A stretch of 64,000 nt of DNA from the NCBI RefSeq assembly GCF_900110215.1, contig NZ_FOCX01000005.1:168391-232390 (forward strand), in the 5' to 3' direction. The position numbers and the translations under genes are program-made. The notes under the pieces are model-generated. The model was not told where the DNA came from and did no database searches. It saw only the letters and a program-made list of their open reading frames with translations. The stretch comes from Halorientalis persicus. Its GTDB lineage: Archaea > Halobacteriota > Halobacteria > Halobacteriales > Haloarculaceae. Positions 42,735-52,355 of this stretch are shown one piece after another; position 1 is the first letter of the stretch; each line of letters opens with the position of its first letter.

Positions 42735-43205
42735 TCAGTTTGCGACCTCGAGGAAGTCCTTCGGTGTGGTGCCAACACGGATGACGATGGGGTCGTACTC
42801 CTCGTTGGTATTGAACACGACACCGATCCTCTCTGCATCCGTGTCGTCGATAGACACTGTCTTGCTTGCCTGCGAACTGCCCGCTATCTCCGTGTTCACG
42901 AGTTCGACGCTGACCACATACTCACCGGTGGCGCCCAACACGCCACCGCTATTCTGATCCTGCTCGTGCTCCAGGTCGAACGTCTTCTCGAGTGCGGTGT
43001 CTCCGGTGGGATCGACGACCTCGATCGATCCCTCGACCCGCCGGTCCGCCATGTTGAACACGTTTACCTCTTCGAGAGCCACGTCACTCGTGAATCCTCT
43101 GATAGCAGAACACCCAGCTACCGAGGTCAGAAGGGCTGTTCCGCTCGTCACGAGAACTTGCCGTCGGGTCGTCGACACTCCGTTCGTGTGGGTTCGCGTC
43201 CTCAT
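42735..43205 (-). CDS. Tat lipoprotein of unknown function
   Basis: From ATG 43205 the product is 156 residues: TTRRQVLVTSGTALLTSVAGCS is a Tat signal with lipobox Cys, followed by a beta-sandwich-like domain (VALEEVNVFNMADRRVEGSIEVVDPTGDTALEKTFDLEHE, GEYVVSVELVN). Minus-strand TATATTAG near 43229-43236 places the transcript start at the ATG. Similar small exported beta proteins are common in haloarchaea. It belongs to the accessory insertion before mvk. Confidence 0.74.
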   Translation of the reverse strand: MRTRTHTNGVSTTRRQVLVTSGTALLTSVAGCSAIRGFTSDVALEEVNVFNMADRRVEGSIEVVDPTGDTALEKTFDLEHEQDQNSGGVLGATGEYVVSVELVNTEIAGSSQASKTVSIDDTDAERIGVVFNTNEEYDPIVIRVGTTPKDFLEVAN

Positions 43206-43464
43206 GAGTACACTATATCCTGTTTTCGGGGTCCTAATATACGAGCACGCGTGGAGTGTCTCACGTCGAGAAACACGTCGCGTGGTTCTCCGGGTAGCCT
43301 GCGGCGGGTGGCACAGCCGTATGCGGGGGTGGTGTCGTGTTCTGTATCCGGGACTGAACTGTGGCAGACGCGCACTGTCTGCAGCACGGCCGCTGACACC
43401 TCTCACCGACTACGGAGTTCGACGAACCCGGTAGTTCCATTACCACGGGGGGAAACGGACGGAT

Positions 43465-44457
43465 ATGGTCGTTTCAAGCGCACCGGGGAAGGTCTATCTC
43501 TTCGGGGAGCACGCGGTGGTGTACGGAGAGCCGGCGGTGCCCTGTGCGATCGAACGACGGGCGACGGTCACGGTCGAAGAACGCGACGACGAGGCCTTGC
43601 GCGTCCACTCGACGGACCTCACGCTCGACGGGTTTACCGTCGAGTACGGGGGGCAGGCCGACGACCACGCCGACGTAGACGTTCCGGAGCGGCTGGTCGA
43701 GGCGGCCGTGGGCTACGTCGACTCCGCGGCCGCGCAGGCCCGTGACGCGGCCGACCGCCCCGACGCCGGCTTCGACATCACCATCGAGAGCGAGATCCCG
43801 CTCGGGGCAGGACTGGGTTCCTCGGCGGCGGTCGTCGTGGCGGGCATCGACGCGGCGACGCGGGAACTCGGCGTCGAGCTCTCGTCGCGGGAGATCGCCC
43901 AGCGCGCCTACGAGGTCGAGTACGAAGTGCAGGACGGACAGGCCTCGCGGGCGGATACGTTCTGTTCGGCGGTCGGCGGCGCGGTCCGGGTGGAAGGCGA
44001 CGACTGCCAGCCGATTCCGGACGTGCCCACGCTCCCGTTCGTCATCGGCTACGACGGCGGGGCCGGGGACACGGGGGAACTCGTCGCGGGCGTGCGCCGG
44101 CTCAAGGAGGAGTATCCGTTCGCGGCCGACACTGTCGAGACGATCGGCGATCTCGTTCGGCAGGGCGAGCGAGCGCTCGAAGCGGGCGATCTGGACGAAC
44201 TTGGCCGGCTGATGAACTTCAACCACGGATTGCTGGAGGCGCTCGGCGTCTCGTCGCGGTCGCTCGACGAGATGGTGTGGGCGGCCCGGGAGTCAGACGC
44301 GCTGGGGGCGAAACTGACCGGCGCGGGCGGCGGCGGCTGTGTCGTCGTGCTGGACGAGACCGAGGAGGCGCGGACCGCGCTGTCCTACACCCCCGGATGC
44401 GAAGAGACCTTTCGGGCGGAACTGGACACCGACGGTGTGCGGGTGGAAGGGCGATGA
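43465..44457 (+). CDS. mvk: mevalonate kinase
   Basis: A 330-residue GHMP kinase phosphorylating mevalonate. Motif 1 SAPGKVYLFGEHAVVYGEPAVPCA, motif 2 EIPLGAGLGSSAAVVVAG, the catalytic Asp region YEVQDGQASRADTF and motif 3 GAKLTGAGGGGCVVVL are all present. It acts in archaeal lipid isoprenoid synthesis. Overlaps ipk by 4 nt (ATGA), so they are translated together. Confidence 0.96.
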   Translation: MVVSSAPGKVYLFGEHAVVYGEPAVPCAIERRATVTVEERDDEALRVHSTDLTLDGFTVEYGGQADDHADVDVPERLVEAAVGYVDSAAAQARDAADRPDAGFDITIESEIPLGAGLGSSAAVVVAGIDAATRELGVELSSREIAQRAYEVEYEVQDGQASRADTFCSAVGGAVRVEGDDCQPIPDVPTLPFVIGYDGGAGDTGELVAGVRRLKEEYPFAADTVETIGDLVRQGERALEAGDLDELGRLMNFNHGLLEALGVSSRSLDEMVWAARESDALGAKLTGAGGGGCVVVLDETEEARTALSYTPGCEETFRAELDTDGVRVEGR

Positions 44458-45206
44458 CTGTCGTCGTCAAACTCGGCGGGAGCGTCGTCACCGAGAAAGA
44501 CGAGCCCGAGACGCTGGACGAGACGGCCATCGAGCGGGCGGCGCAGGCAGTCGCCGCAGCCGACGCGGAGGTCGTCGTCGTCCACGGCGGCGGCAGTTTC
44601 GGCCACCACTACGCGACCCGCCACGGCGTCTCCCGGGCGGAGGGGACGACGGACGCGACGGCCGTACGGGAGATTCACGGGGCGATGCAGCGACTGAACG
44701 ACGCGATGGTCGACGCGCTCGCCGATGCGGGCGTCCCGGCGGTACCCGTCCATCCGCTGTCGGCCGGCGCGCGGGACGGCGATGGCGAACTCACCCTCCC
44801 GACAGACCAGGTAGAAACGATGCTCGACGAGGGCTTCGTCCCGGTGTTGCACGGGGACGTGATCGCCCACGCAGGGGCGGGCGCGACCATCGTCAGTGGG
44901 GACGAACTCGTCGTGGCGCTGGCGACGGGCCTCGACGCCGACAGGGTCGGCCTTTGCTCGGCGGTCCCGGGCGTCCTCGACGCCGACGATGCGGTGATCG
45001 ACCGGATCGATGCGTTCGAGGACGTGGCCGCGGTGCTCGGCGGGAGCGAGGCCGCCGACGTGACCGGCGGGATGGCCGCGAAGGTCCGAACCTTGCTGGA
45101 TCTTGGCACCCCCGCCTCGATCTTCGCGCTTTCCGACCTCGACGCGTTCTTCGCGGGCGAACGGCCGGGGACCCTGGTCGCGGGTGCCGGCCGGAACGAA
45201 TCGTAG
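44454..45206 (+). CDS. ipk: isopentenyl phosphate kinase
   Basis: A 250-residue amino-acid-kinase-fold enzyme that makes isopentenyl diphosphate in the modified mevalonate pathway. VVVKLGGSVVTEKDEPETLD is the ATP site, VVVHGGGSFGHHYATRHG holds the diagnostic catalytic histidine, and DVTGGMAAKVRTLLDLGTP the third motif. Directly coupled to mvk. Confidence 0.95.
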   Translation: MTVVVKLGGSVVTEKDEPETLDETAIERAAQAVAAADAEVVVVHGGGSFGHHYATRHGVSRAEGTTDATAVREIHGAMQRLNDAMVDALADAGVPAVPVHPLSAGARDGDGELTLPTDQVETMLDEGFVPVLHGDVIAHAGAGATIVSGDELVVALATGLDADRVGLCSAVPGVLDADDAVIDRIDAFEDVAAVLGGSEAADVTGGMAAKVRTLLDLGTPASIFALSDLDAFFAGERPGTLVAGAGRNES

Positions 45207-45303
45207 CGACGGGATACTCTCCATCGTGACAAGGTACGAACACTTGCCTGGGCGGAAACCCGGTCACGGCGCGGTCTCGCGTCGTCCGAAACGTGGCGTA
45301 CTC

Positions 45304-45326
45304 TTATTGGGGATTGTTACCAATAA
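45304..45326. promoter_or_regulatory. inverted repeat overlapping a promoter
   Basis: TTATTGG/CCAATAA, 7 bp each with a 9-nt spacer, sits 8 nt before the ATG at 45334, across the position of the TATA box or transcription start. A bound repressor here would block transcription. Confidence 0.45.
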
Positions 45327-45333
45327 CAGCGAC

Positions 45334-46644
45334 ATGACAACTGTGAGAATCGTAGACGGGGCCAGATACGGCTTCAAGATGGTCGGTCTCGTCTTCGGAC
45401 TGCTGGTGGTCAGCGGCGTCCTGTTCACGCTCGGCGGCCTGCTGGCCACAGGCGGCGAGCTGACCGTACAGGGGTCGCTCCTGGCGTCCGGTCGACCAGC
45501 GATGCTGGCCGCCGGCGGATTCTTCGGACTCGCCGGTGTCGTGGTATTCTACGCTGGCACCGTCGGGCTCGTCCACAAGCTGATCGCGGACAGCGTCACC
45601 GCCGGCGTCGAGAACGCGGACCAGACGGCCGGGAGGCAAGCACCGGCCGAGGACGCAACGAGCGACGGAACGACGACCAGCGAATCCGAGTCCGAGACGG
45701 AGACGGTCTTCGACCGCGAGAACCGGCCGGACACGGATCCGATCGCGGCCGATTCGCCGTCGGGGACCGAACCCGACGCCGAGGCGTCCGAGCCGGCGAC
45801 CGAAACGACGGAGCCAGCGACCGAAACGACGGAGCCGGCGACCGAAACGGTCGAACCGGAATCGGTGGACCTGGTCGACGAACCGACGAAAAAGCCCGGC
45901 CAGGCCTCCCCGTCGACCGAGCCGGTAGCGGACGCCGCGGCTGATCGTGTGGCCGATCCAGGGTCGGAGCCGGATCGGGCCGAGACCGATGCGGACGTGG
46001 ACATGGACAGTGGCGCGCCACAGGACGGCAGTGCTGAAGCCGAACCGATCGAAGACGCGCCGGATATCGGTACCGAGCCGGAGGCAGTCGACGACACGAC
46101 AGACGACAGTGCAGACGTGATCGATCCAGTCGCCGAATCCGAAGAGGGGGACGATGCCGACCCGATCGAATCGGCCCCGGAGACCGGGGCGACGGCTGAC
46201 GACGGGTTCACCGGGGACGAGTCGTCCACCGAGGACGACGAGCGGCCGACGCCCGAAGACATCGACCGAGCGCTCACCGAGGCGACCGAGAGCGGCTTGG
46301 GCGAGGAACCGACCGACGCGGAGTCGGGCGTGGTCGACGACGCGGCCTCGGACGAGGCCGAAGCGGTGTCACCGGCCGACGACGAGCGCGACACCGACGA
46401 AGTGAGTCCCGACGACGTGTTCACCGAACCCGAGGGCGAATCCGCCGCTGATGGCGACGAGGAGTCCTCTGAGGTGGCGAAAGCCGACGTGATCGACCGT
46501 GCGTTCGAGCAGGAAGAAGAGGAGGATCTCGACGACGACGCACACACGATCATCGACGACGCCATCGAAGAGGGTGAGGTCGAGGACACCACTGACGAAC
46601 CGGGCGACTGGGAACCGCTCGACGAGAGCGATCTGAAAGACTAG
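45334..46644 (+). CDS. membrane protein with long acidic repetitive tail
   Basis: From ATG 45334 ([20 protein letters not shown]) the product is 436 residues. Two transmembrane helices span about 15-38 and 50-72 ([45 protein letters not shown]). The remaining 340 residues are highly acidic and disordered-looking, with the heptad TEPATET repeated three times from a 21-bp tandem repeat at 45790-45852. The C-terminus is conserved-looking ([20 protein letters not shown]). Function unknown. It shares the CTAG stop with the convergent dehydrogenase. Confidence 0.75.
   Translation: MTTVRIVDGARYGFKMVGLVFGLLVVSGVLFTLGGLLATGGELTVQGSLLASGRPAMLAAGGFFGLAGVVVFYAGTVGLVHKLIADSVTAGVENADQTAGRQAPAEDATSDGTTTSESESETETVFDRENRPDTDPIAADSPSGTEPDAEASEPATETTEPATETTEPATETVEPESVDLVDEPTKKPGQASPSTEPVADAAADRVADPGSEPDRAETDADVDMDSGAPQDGSAEAEPIEDAPDIGTEPEAVDDTTDDSADVIDPVAESEEGDDADPIESAPETGATADDGFTGDESSTEDDERPTPEDIDRALTEATESGLGEEPTDAESGVVDDAASDEAEAVSPADDERDTDEVSPDDVFTEPEGESAADGDEESSEVAKADVIDRAFEQEEEEDLDDDAHTIIDDAIEEGEVEDTTDEPGDWEPLDESDLKD
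45790..45852 (+). repeat. 21-bp tandem repeat, three copies
   Basis: GAGCCGGCGACCGAAACGAC followed by G, repeated at 45790, 45811 and 45832 with few changes, encodes E-P-A-T-E-T-T. It lies in the acidic tail of the membrane protein and may vary in copy number between strains. Confidence 0.85.
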
Positions 46645-47777
46645 AGGCCCAGCAGTTCTTTGGCGACGATGTTGCGCTGGATCGCGCTGGCACCTTCACC
46701 GATCTGGTAGAGTTTGGCGTGGCGGTACTGGCGTTCGACCGGGTAGTCCCGGGTGTAGCCGTTCCCACCGTGAAGTTGCATGGCGTCGCTGGCGACTTCC
46801 TCGGCGACCTCCGAGGCGTAGAGTTTCGCCATGCTGGCGAGTTTGGTCGGTTTCTCGTCGCGGTCGATGCGGGCGGCGGCGTCGTAGGTGAGCCGGCGGG
46901 CGTTCTCGACTTTCACCGCCATGTCAGCGAGCGTGTGCTGGACCGCCTGGAACTCCTTGAGCTTCCGGTCGAACTGCGTGCGCTCGTCGACGTACTCGAC
47001 GGCTTCGTCGAGACAGCGCTGGGCGATCCCCAGCGCCTGGGCGGCGATGCCGACCCGCTCTTCCTCGAAGAACTCCATGAGCTGGTAGAACCCGGCGTCC
47101 TCGTAGCCCACGAGGTTCTCCTCGGGGACTCTGACCCCGTCGTACCGCAACTGGGCGGTGTCCGAGGCGTTCCAGCCCATCTTGTGGATGTCCGACTCGA
47201 CCTCGAAGCCGTCGCGGTCGGTCTCGACGATGATGGCGGAGATGCCGGCGTGACCCTCGACACCGGTCCGACACATCGTGAGGACGTAATCCGCGATGGA
47301 GCCGTGTGTGATGAACGTCTTCACGCCGTCGATGACGTACTCGTCGCCGTCCTTTTCGGCGGTCGTCTCGATGCTCGCGGCGTCGCTCCCGTGGTCTGGT
47401 TCGGTGTTGCCCAGCGCGCCGATCAGTTCACCCGAGGTGATCCCTTCGAGGATCCACTCTTTCTGGGCTTCGGTGCCGTACTCCGCGATCATCCGGGTGC
47501 CGAACTCGGTGCCGATGGCGGCGAGCATCCCAGCGTCCGCGCGGGCGATCTCCTCCGCGAAGATCGAGGCCTCGACCTGCCCCATCCCCGCGCCGCCGTA
47601 CTCCTCGGGGATCGAGACGCCGATCAATCCGGCGTCGACGGCTGTCTGCCAGACTTCCTCGGGCCACTCGCCGCTCTCCTCGTGTTTACGGGCGACCGGC
47701 TCGACCTCGTTCTCGGCGAACTCGCGTGCTGTCTGCTGGACGGCCCGTTGTTCCTCCGTCAGGGAGAAATCGATCAT
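46641..47777 (-). CDS. acyl-CoA dehydrogenase, short-chain type
   Basis: The 378-residue enzyme starts [20 protein letters not shown]. Motifs are [132 protein letters not shown]. The last region carries the catalytic base position (Glu in [10 protein letters not shown], as in short/medium-chain ACADs). It is divergent from an SDR across an operator-like repeat. Confidence 0.94.
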   Translation of the reverse strand: MIDFSLTEEQRAVQQTAREFAENEVEPVARKHEESGEWPEEVWQTAVDAGLIGVSIPEEYGGAGMGQVEASIFAEEIARADAGMLAAIGTEFGTRMIAEYGTEAQKEWILEGITSGELIGALGNTEPDHGSDAASIETTAEKDGDEYVIDGVKTFITHGSIADYVLTMCRTGVEGHAGISAIIVETDRDGFEVESDIHKMGWNASDTAQLRYDGVRVPEENLVGYEDAGFYQLMEFFEEERVGIAAQALGIAQRCLDEAVEYVDERTQFDRKLKEFQAVQHTLADMAVKVENARRLTYDAAARIDRDEKPTKLASMAKLYASEVAEEVASDAMQLHGGNGYTRDYPVERQYRHAKLYQIGEGASAIQRNIVAKELLGL

Positions 47778-47841
47778 AGGCCAGCGACGGCGAGTAGTGT
47801 GTTAACTGTTTCCGAACGACAAGAACCGGCCACCTGTTTAT

Positions 47842-47863
47842 CGTTTCCTGTTCTATGGAAACG
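47842..47863. promoter_or_regulatory. inverted repeat between divergent beta-oxidation genes
   Basis: CGTTTCC/GGAAACG with an 8-nt spacer lies midway between the starts of the dehydrogenase (47777) and the SDR (47916); another GTTTCC half-site is at 47808-47813. This is the layout of a fatty-acid-responsive TetR- or FadR-type operator. Confidence 0.5.
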
Positions 47864-47915
47864 TATCACAAGAAATTAGAAACGCATTTACCGTGGCTGT
47901 CCGGGAGTGTAGGGG

Positions 47916-48725
47916 ATGACAGGGTTCGATCCGACGCCGCCGAGTACGGACGTGTTCGCCGAGGACGTGTTAGCGGGCGAGAGCGCGCTGATCACCGGTG
48001 GTGGGACGGGCATCGGGGAGGAGATTGCACTGGCGATGGCTGACCACGGCGCGGACGTGGCCGTCGCGAGCCGGAACATGGACCACCTTGCGCCGGTAGC
48101 TGACGCGATCGAGGAGAAGGGGCAGGACGCCTGTGCGACGACCGTCGACGTGCGCGACGAGGACGAGGTGGACGCGATGACCGAGACGGTGATCGACGAG
48201 TTAGGGGAGATCACGATCCTCGTGAACAACGCGGGAGCGAACTTCATCACCCCGACCGAGGAACTGTCCGCCAACGGCTGGCGGTCGGTCGTCGGAACCA
48301 TTCTCGATGGGACGGCCTACTGTTCGTTCTCGGTCGGTGAACACATGATCGAGAACGGCGGCGGGTCGATCATCTCGATGGGGGCGACCAACTCCGAGTT
48401 CGGCGCGCCCTACCACGCTCACTCTGGGGCCGGAAAAGCAGGCGTTCACAACCTGATGCAGTCACTGGCGAGTGAGTGGGCCAAGTTCGGCATCCGCGCA
48501 AACACGGTCGCGCCGGGCATCATCGAGACCGAGGGCATCGCGGGCGCGGTCGGCGGGTCTCTGCCCGAGCAACTGCTGGACGATCTGGCCGCGGACCGAT
48601 TTGGCGACCCGGCGGACTGCGTTCCGCTCGTCCTGTTTCTGGCGAGTCCGGCCGCGAACTACGTCACCGGGAGTTACTACGTGGTCGACGGCGGCCATCT
48701 GCTCCACCAGTCGCCGATGGGGTGA
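47916..48725 (+). CDS. SDR oxidoreductase, 2,4-dienoyl-CoA reductase-like
   Basis: A 269-residue short-chain dehydrogenase: SALITGGGTGIGEEIALAMADHGADVAVASRNMD (NADP(H)-type Rossmann site with Arg after the second strand), ILVNNAGANFITPTEELS, and SGAGKAGVHNLMQSLASEWAKFGIRANTVAPG. At the usual YxxxK position the tyrosine is replaced by Ser (SGAGK), as in 2,4-dienoyl-CoA reductases of the DECR type. This fits with the neighbouring acyl-CoA dehydrogenase in degrading unsaturated acyl-CoAs. Confidence 0.9.
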   Translation: MTGFDPTPPSTDVFAEDVLAGESALITGGGTGIGEEIALAMADHGADVAVASRNMDHLAPVADAIEEKGQDACATTVDVRDEDEVDAMTETVIDELGEITILVNNAGANFITPTEELSANGWRSVVGTILDGTAYCSFSVGEHMIENGGGSIISMGATNSEFGAPYHAHSGAGKAGVHNLMQSLASEWAKFGIRANTVAPGIIETEGIAGAVGGSLPEQLLDDLAADRFGDPADCVPLVLFLASPAANYVTGSYYVVDGGHLLHQSPMG

Positions 48726-48768
48726 GGCGGCCGCGCGTTGAGGACCTGGGGGGTGTTCAAACCCAACA

Positions 48769-48778
48769 GTTTTAAAAG
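48769..48778 (+). promoter_or_regulatory. TATA box of the RNase J transcript
   Basis: GTTTTAAAAG, a strong AT island in very GC-rich sequence, predicts transcription from about 48800, that is about 236 nt before the RNase J ATG. No other strong TATA element is seen closer to the gene. Confidence 0.55.
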
Positions 48779-48799
48779 CGGGCGTCGAAGGGCTGGATA

Positions 48800-49035
48800 A
48801 CCGAGCGCACGGCCGCCCGGACTCGGACGCGGCGGCCGGCAACACATCGAGCGGTTCGATGTGTCCGGAACGGGTCGGCTCCCGTCCGCCGTCGCACGTC
48901 ACGGGCCGTTTTCGGCCCGGTGGCGCACGGAATACGGCGACGGATGGGGAGTCGCCAGCCGTCGGACCAGAATCGCCTGTTTGCCGGTCACCGCGAGTCG
49001 TCCGTCTCCGCGGGGCCCGTCTCGGCGACACAACC
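48800..49035 (+). ncRNA. structured 5' leader of RNase J mRNA (candidate)
   Basis: The leader contains perfect hairpins: ACACATCGA/TCGATGTGT with a 5-nt loop (48842-48864), CGGGCCG/CGGCCCG with a TTTT loop (48902-48919), and GGCCGCC/GGCGGCC upstream. GGCGAC/GTCGCC (48936-48956) competes with CGACGG/CCGTCG (48938-48964) for the same bases, an alternative-fold arrangement. Haloarchaeal leaders are usually absent. It could mediate autoregulation by RNase J, or be an independent ncRNA. Confidence 0.4.
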
Positions 49036-50385
49036 ATGGAAATCGAAATTGCGACAATCGGCGGTTACGAGGAAGTCGGCCGGCAGATGACTGCGGTGCG
49101 AGCGGGCGACGATGTCGTCATCTTCGACATGGGTCTGAACCTCTCGAAGGTCCTGATCCACGACAACGTCGAAACCGAGCGGATGCACAGTCTCGACCTG
49201 ATCGACATGGGCGCGATCCCGGACGACCGGATCATGTCCGACCTCGAGGGAGACGTGAAGGCCATCGTGCCGACCCACGGCCACCTCGACCACATCGGTG
49301 CCATCTCGAAGCTGGCCCACCGATACGACGCGCCCATCGTCGCCTCGCCCTTTACCATCGAACTCGTCAAACAGCAGATCAAAGGCGAGGAGAAGTTCGG
49401 CGTCGAGAACGACCTCCAGAAGATGGAGGCCGGCGAGACGATGCAGATCGGCGAGCGCAACGAACTCGAGTTCGTTAACGTCACCCACTCGATTATCGAC
49501 GCGATCAATCCCGTGCTCCACACGCCCGAAGGCTCGATCGTCTACGGGCTTGACAAACGGATGGACCACACGCCGGTCATCGGCGACCCCATCGACATGA
49601 AGCGGTTCCGGGAGATCGCCCGCGAGGACGGCGGCGTCCTCTGTTACATCGAGGACTGTACCAACGCCGGCCGGAAAGGCCGAACCCCCTCCGAGTCCGT
49701 GGCCCGTCGCCACCTGAAGGACGTGATGTACAGCATCGAGGACTACGACGGCGGGATCGTCGCGACTACCTTCTCCTCGCACATCGCCCGCGTGAGTTCG
49801 CTCGTCGAGTTCGCCGAGGACATCGGCCGCCAGCCGGTGCTGCTCGGTCGGTCGATGGAGAAGTACTCCGGCACCGCCGAACGGCTTGACTTCGTCGACT
49901 TCCCGGACGACCTCGGGATGTACGGCCACCGCAAGTCCGTCGACCGCACGTTCAAGCGAATCATGAACGAGGGCAAGGAGAACTTCCTGCCCATCGTCAC
50001 GGGTCACCAGGGCGAGCCGCGCGCGATGCTCACCCGGATGGGCCGTGGCGAGACGCCCTACGAACTGGACGACGGCGACAAGGTGCTGTTCTCGGCGCGG
50101 GTCATCCCGGAGCCGACCAACGAGGGCCAGCGCTACCAGAGCGAGAAACTGCTGGGTATGCAGGGCGCGCGTATCTACGACGACATCCACGTCTCGGGCC
50201 ACCTCCGCGAGGAGGGCCACTACGAGATGATCGACACGCTCCAGCCCCAGCACATCATCCCGGCCCACCAGGACATGAAAGGGTTCGCGCCGTACGTCGA
50301 CCTCGCGGAGAACATGGGGTACAACCTCGGGCGTGACCTGCACGTCACGCGGAACGGGAATCTGATCACGCTCGTCGACGAATGA
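49036..50385 (+). CDS. rnj: ribonuclease J (archaeal), 5'-3' exo/endonuclease
   Basis: From ATG 49036 ([20 protein letters not shown]) the product is 449 residues. The metallo-beta-lactamase domain has [20 protein letters not shown] (HxHxDH), [26 protein letters not shown], and the beta-CASP domain [11 protein letters not shown]...[36 protein letters not shown], with the final [29 protein letters not shown]. It processes and degrades RNA from the 5' end. Its ATGA overlap with idsA couples it to isoprenoid synthesis. Confidence 0.95.
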   Translation: MEIEIATIGGYEEVGRQMTAVRAGDDVVIFDMGLNLSKVLIHDNVETERMHSLDLIDMGAIPDDRIMSDLEGDVKAIVPTHGHLDHIGAISKLAHRYDAPIVASPFTIELVKQQIKGEEKFGVENDLQKMEAGETMQIGERNELEFVNVTHSIIDAINPVLHTPEGSIVYGLDKRMDHTPVIGDPIDMKRFREIAREDGGVLCYIEDCTNAGRKGRTPSESVARRHLKDVMYSIEDYDGGIVATTFSSHIARVSSLVEFAEDIGRQPVLLGRSMEKYSGTAERLDFVDFPDDLGMYGHRKSVDRTFKRIMNEGKENFLPIVTGHQGEPRAMLTRMGRGETPYELDDGDKVLFSARVIPEPTNEGQRYQSEKLLGMQGARIYDDIHVSGHLREEGHYEMIDTLQPQHIIPAHQDMKGFAPYVDLAENMGYNLGRDLHVTRNGNLITLVDE

Positions 50386-51425
50386 CGACCCCACGCGCGG
50401 ATCAGGCGGCCGTCGAGGAGGCGATCATCACGCGTCGGGACCTCGTCAACGAGGCGATCCCCGACCAGCTTCCGATCATTCGCCCCGAGCGCCTCTACGA
50501 GGCGTCCCGGTACCTGCTGGACGCGGGCGGCAAGCGCCTGCGCCCGACGATCCTCCTCCTGGCCGCGGAGGCCATCGCCGACGCCGACCCGCTCGGCGAG
50601 GACTACCACGCCTTCCCCGCACCGGATGGCCCCGTCGACGTGATGTCGGCGGCGGTCAGCATCGAGATCATCCAATCGTTCACCCTCATCCACGACGACA
50701 TCATGGACGACGACGATATGCGTCGTGGCGTGCCGGCCGTCCACCGCGAGTACGACCTCGAAACCGCGATCCTCGCGGGCGACACGCTCTACTCGAAGGC
50801 CTTCGAGGTCATGCTCGAAACCGGCGCGCCCGCCGAGCGATCGGTCCGGGCGCTATCCGAGTTAGCGACGACCTGCACGAAGATCTGTGAGGGCCAGGCG
50901 TTCGACATCGACTTCGAGTCCCGCAGTGCCGTCGAACCCGACGAGTACCTGGACATGGTGGAACTCAAGACCGCGGTGCTGTACGCCGCGGCCGCGAGTG
51001 TCCCCGCCATGTTGCTGGGCGACGACGACGCGGTCGACGCGCTGTACGGCTACGGCCTCGACATCGGCCGGGCGTTCCAGATCCAGGACGATCTGCTCGA
51101 CCTGACGACGCCGAGCGAGAAACTCGGCAAGCAACGCGGGAGTGACCTGATCGAGGGCAAGAAGACGCTGGTGACCCTGCACGCCCGCGAGAACGGCGTC
51201 GACGTGGACGGGCTGGTCGACGCGGACACCGTGGAAGCGGTCGACGAGGTCGAGATCGAGGCCGCCGTCGGCGAGTTGCGTGACGCCGGCAGCATCGAGT
51301 ACGCCCGCGAAACCGCCCACGACCTCATCGCCAGCGGCAAGTCGAACCTGGAGGTCCTCCCGGACAACCACAGCCGGGATCTGCTCGGTGGCATCGCCGA
51401 CTATCTGATCGAACGGGAGTACTGA
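50382..51425 (+). CDS. idsA: (E)-polyprenyl diphosphate synthase (GGPP/farnesylgeranyl type)
   Basis: The 347-residue chain-elongating prenyltransferase has the first aspartate-rich motif [15 protein letters not shown] and the second [36 protein letters not shown], and [16 protein letters not shown] at the substrate end. It supplies the C20 chains of archaeol lipids; bulky residues at the fourth and fifth positions before DDxxD set length but are not decisive here. Translationally coupled to RNase J (ATGA). Confidence 0.94.
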   Translation: MTTPRADQAAVEEAIITRRDLVNEAIPDQLPIIRPERLYEASRYLLDAGGKRLRPTILLLAAEAIADADPLGEDYHAFPAPDGPVDVMSAAVSIEIIQSFTLIHDDIMDDDDMRRGVPAVHREYDLETAILAGDTLYSKAFEVMLETGAPAERSVRALSELATTCTKICEGQAFDIDFESRSAVEPDEYLDMVELKTAVLYAAAASVPAMLLGDDDAVDALYGYGLDIGRAFQIQDDLLDLTTPSEKLGKQRGSDLIEGKKTLVTLHARENGVDVDGLVDADTVEAVDEVEIEAAVGELRDAGSIEYARETAHDLIASGKSNLEVLPDNHSRDLLGGIADYLIEREY

Positions 51426-51578
51426 CTCGTCGCGGGCGCGTCGAACGCCGGGTTGACGCTGACGGAGATCGGCGGGCTGGTGGCGTTCTGTATCGATACG
51501 GCTGGTTTCGGTGTGATTCTCCGGGAGTATCTCTGAAACCACCCTGGGAGTTATGTCCGTTCGGGCCGCCCGAACGCT

Positions 51579-52304
51579 ATGGCTGCGATACAGCTTCTAC
51601 GACACGCTACACTCTTGCTCGACCTCGACGAAACCACGTTCCTCGTCGATCCCATGCTGAGCGAACCGGGTGAGATTCCGCCGATTCCGAACTCGCCCAA
51701 CGACCGCGAGAACCCCCTCGTCGACCTTCCGGACGTGGATCTGGAGTACGACGCCGTCCTCGTCACCCACCGCCACCGGGACCACTTCGACGACGCGGCG
51801 GCCGACCAGCTTCCGACGGACGTTCCGATCCTCTGCCAACCCGAGGAGGCCGACGACTTTCGTGAGGACGGGTTCTCCGACGTTCGAGGGGTCGAGGATA
51901 GTATTTCCTTCGAAGGTATCGACGTGACACGGACGCCAGCCCGGCACGGCCACGGGGACCTGGCAGAGCAGATGGGGCCGTCGTCGGGCTACGTCCTCGA
52001 CGGGTCCCGCACCCTCTACCTCGCGGGCGATACGGTGTGGTACGAGGCGGTGCCAGAGACGGTCGACGCCCACGAGCCGGACGCAGTGGTCGTCAACGCG
52101 GGCGCGGCCCAGTTCGTCGAGGGCGAGCCGATCACGATGACGCCCGAAGATGTCGGGGAGGTTCGGGCGCACGTCCCCGACGACGTGCCGGTGATCGCGG
52201 ACCACATGGAAGCGATCAACCACTGCCTGGCGATGCGGGAGGATCTGGCGACGGCGGTCGAGGGTGTGACGATTCCCGAAAACGGCGAGCGAGTCCAGCT
52301 CTGA
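51579..52304 (+). CDS. MBL-fold metal-dependent hydrolase (UlaG-like/COG2220)
   Basis: A 241-residue metallo-beta-lactamase protein: VLVTHRHRDHFDDAAADQ (HxHxDH), GVDVTRTPARHGHGDLAEQMG and SRTLYLAGDTVWYEAVPET, DAVVVNAGAAQFVEGEPITM. The CPxxG-less compact form resembles COG2220 hydrolases. It lies between idsA and gltX in the isoprenoid/GluRS cluster. Substrate unknown. Confidence 0.88.
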   Translation: MAAIQLLRHATLLLDLDETTFLVDPMLSEPGEIPPIPNSPNDRENPLVDLPDVDLEYDAVLVTHRHRDHFDDAAADQLPTDVPILCQPEEADDFREDGFSDVRGVEDSISFEGIDVTRTPARHGHGDLAEQMGPSSGYVLDGSRTLYLAGDTVWYEAVPETVDAHEPDAVVVNAGAAQFVEGEPITMTPEDVGEVRAHVPDDVPVIADHMEAINHCLAMREDLATAVEGVTIPENGERVQL

Positions 52305-52355
52305 CCGGGGACGGAACGGCGGAGTTTTGAGGGGGCGCACCGGAGTCTCCACAAA

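Noticed and set aside
48859..49035. In-frame ATG extension of RNase J by 59 residues
   Set aside because: The extension is Arg/Pro/Ser-rich, overlaps strong hairpins, and archaeal RNase J begins at [15 protein letters not shown].
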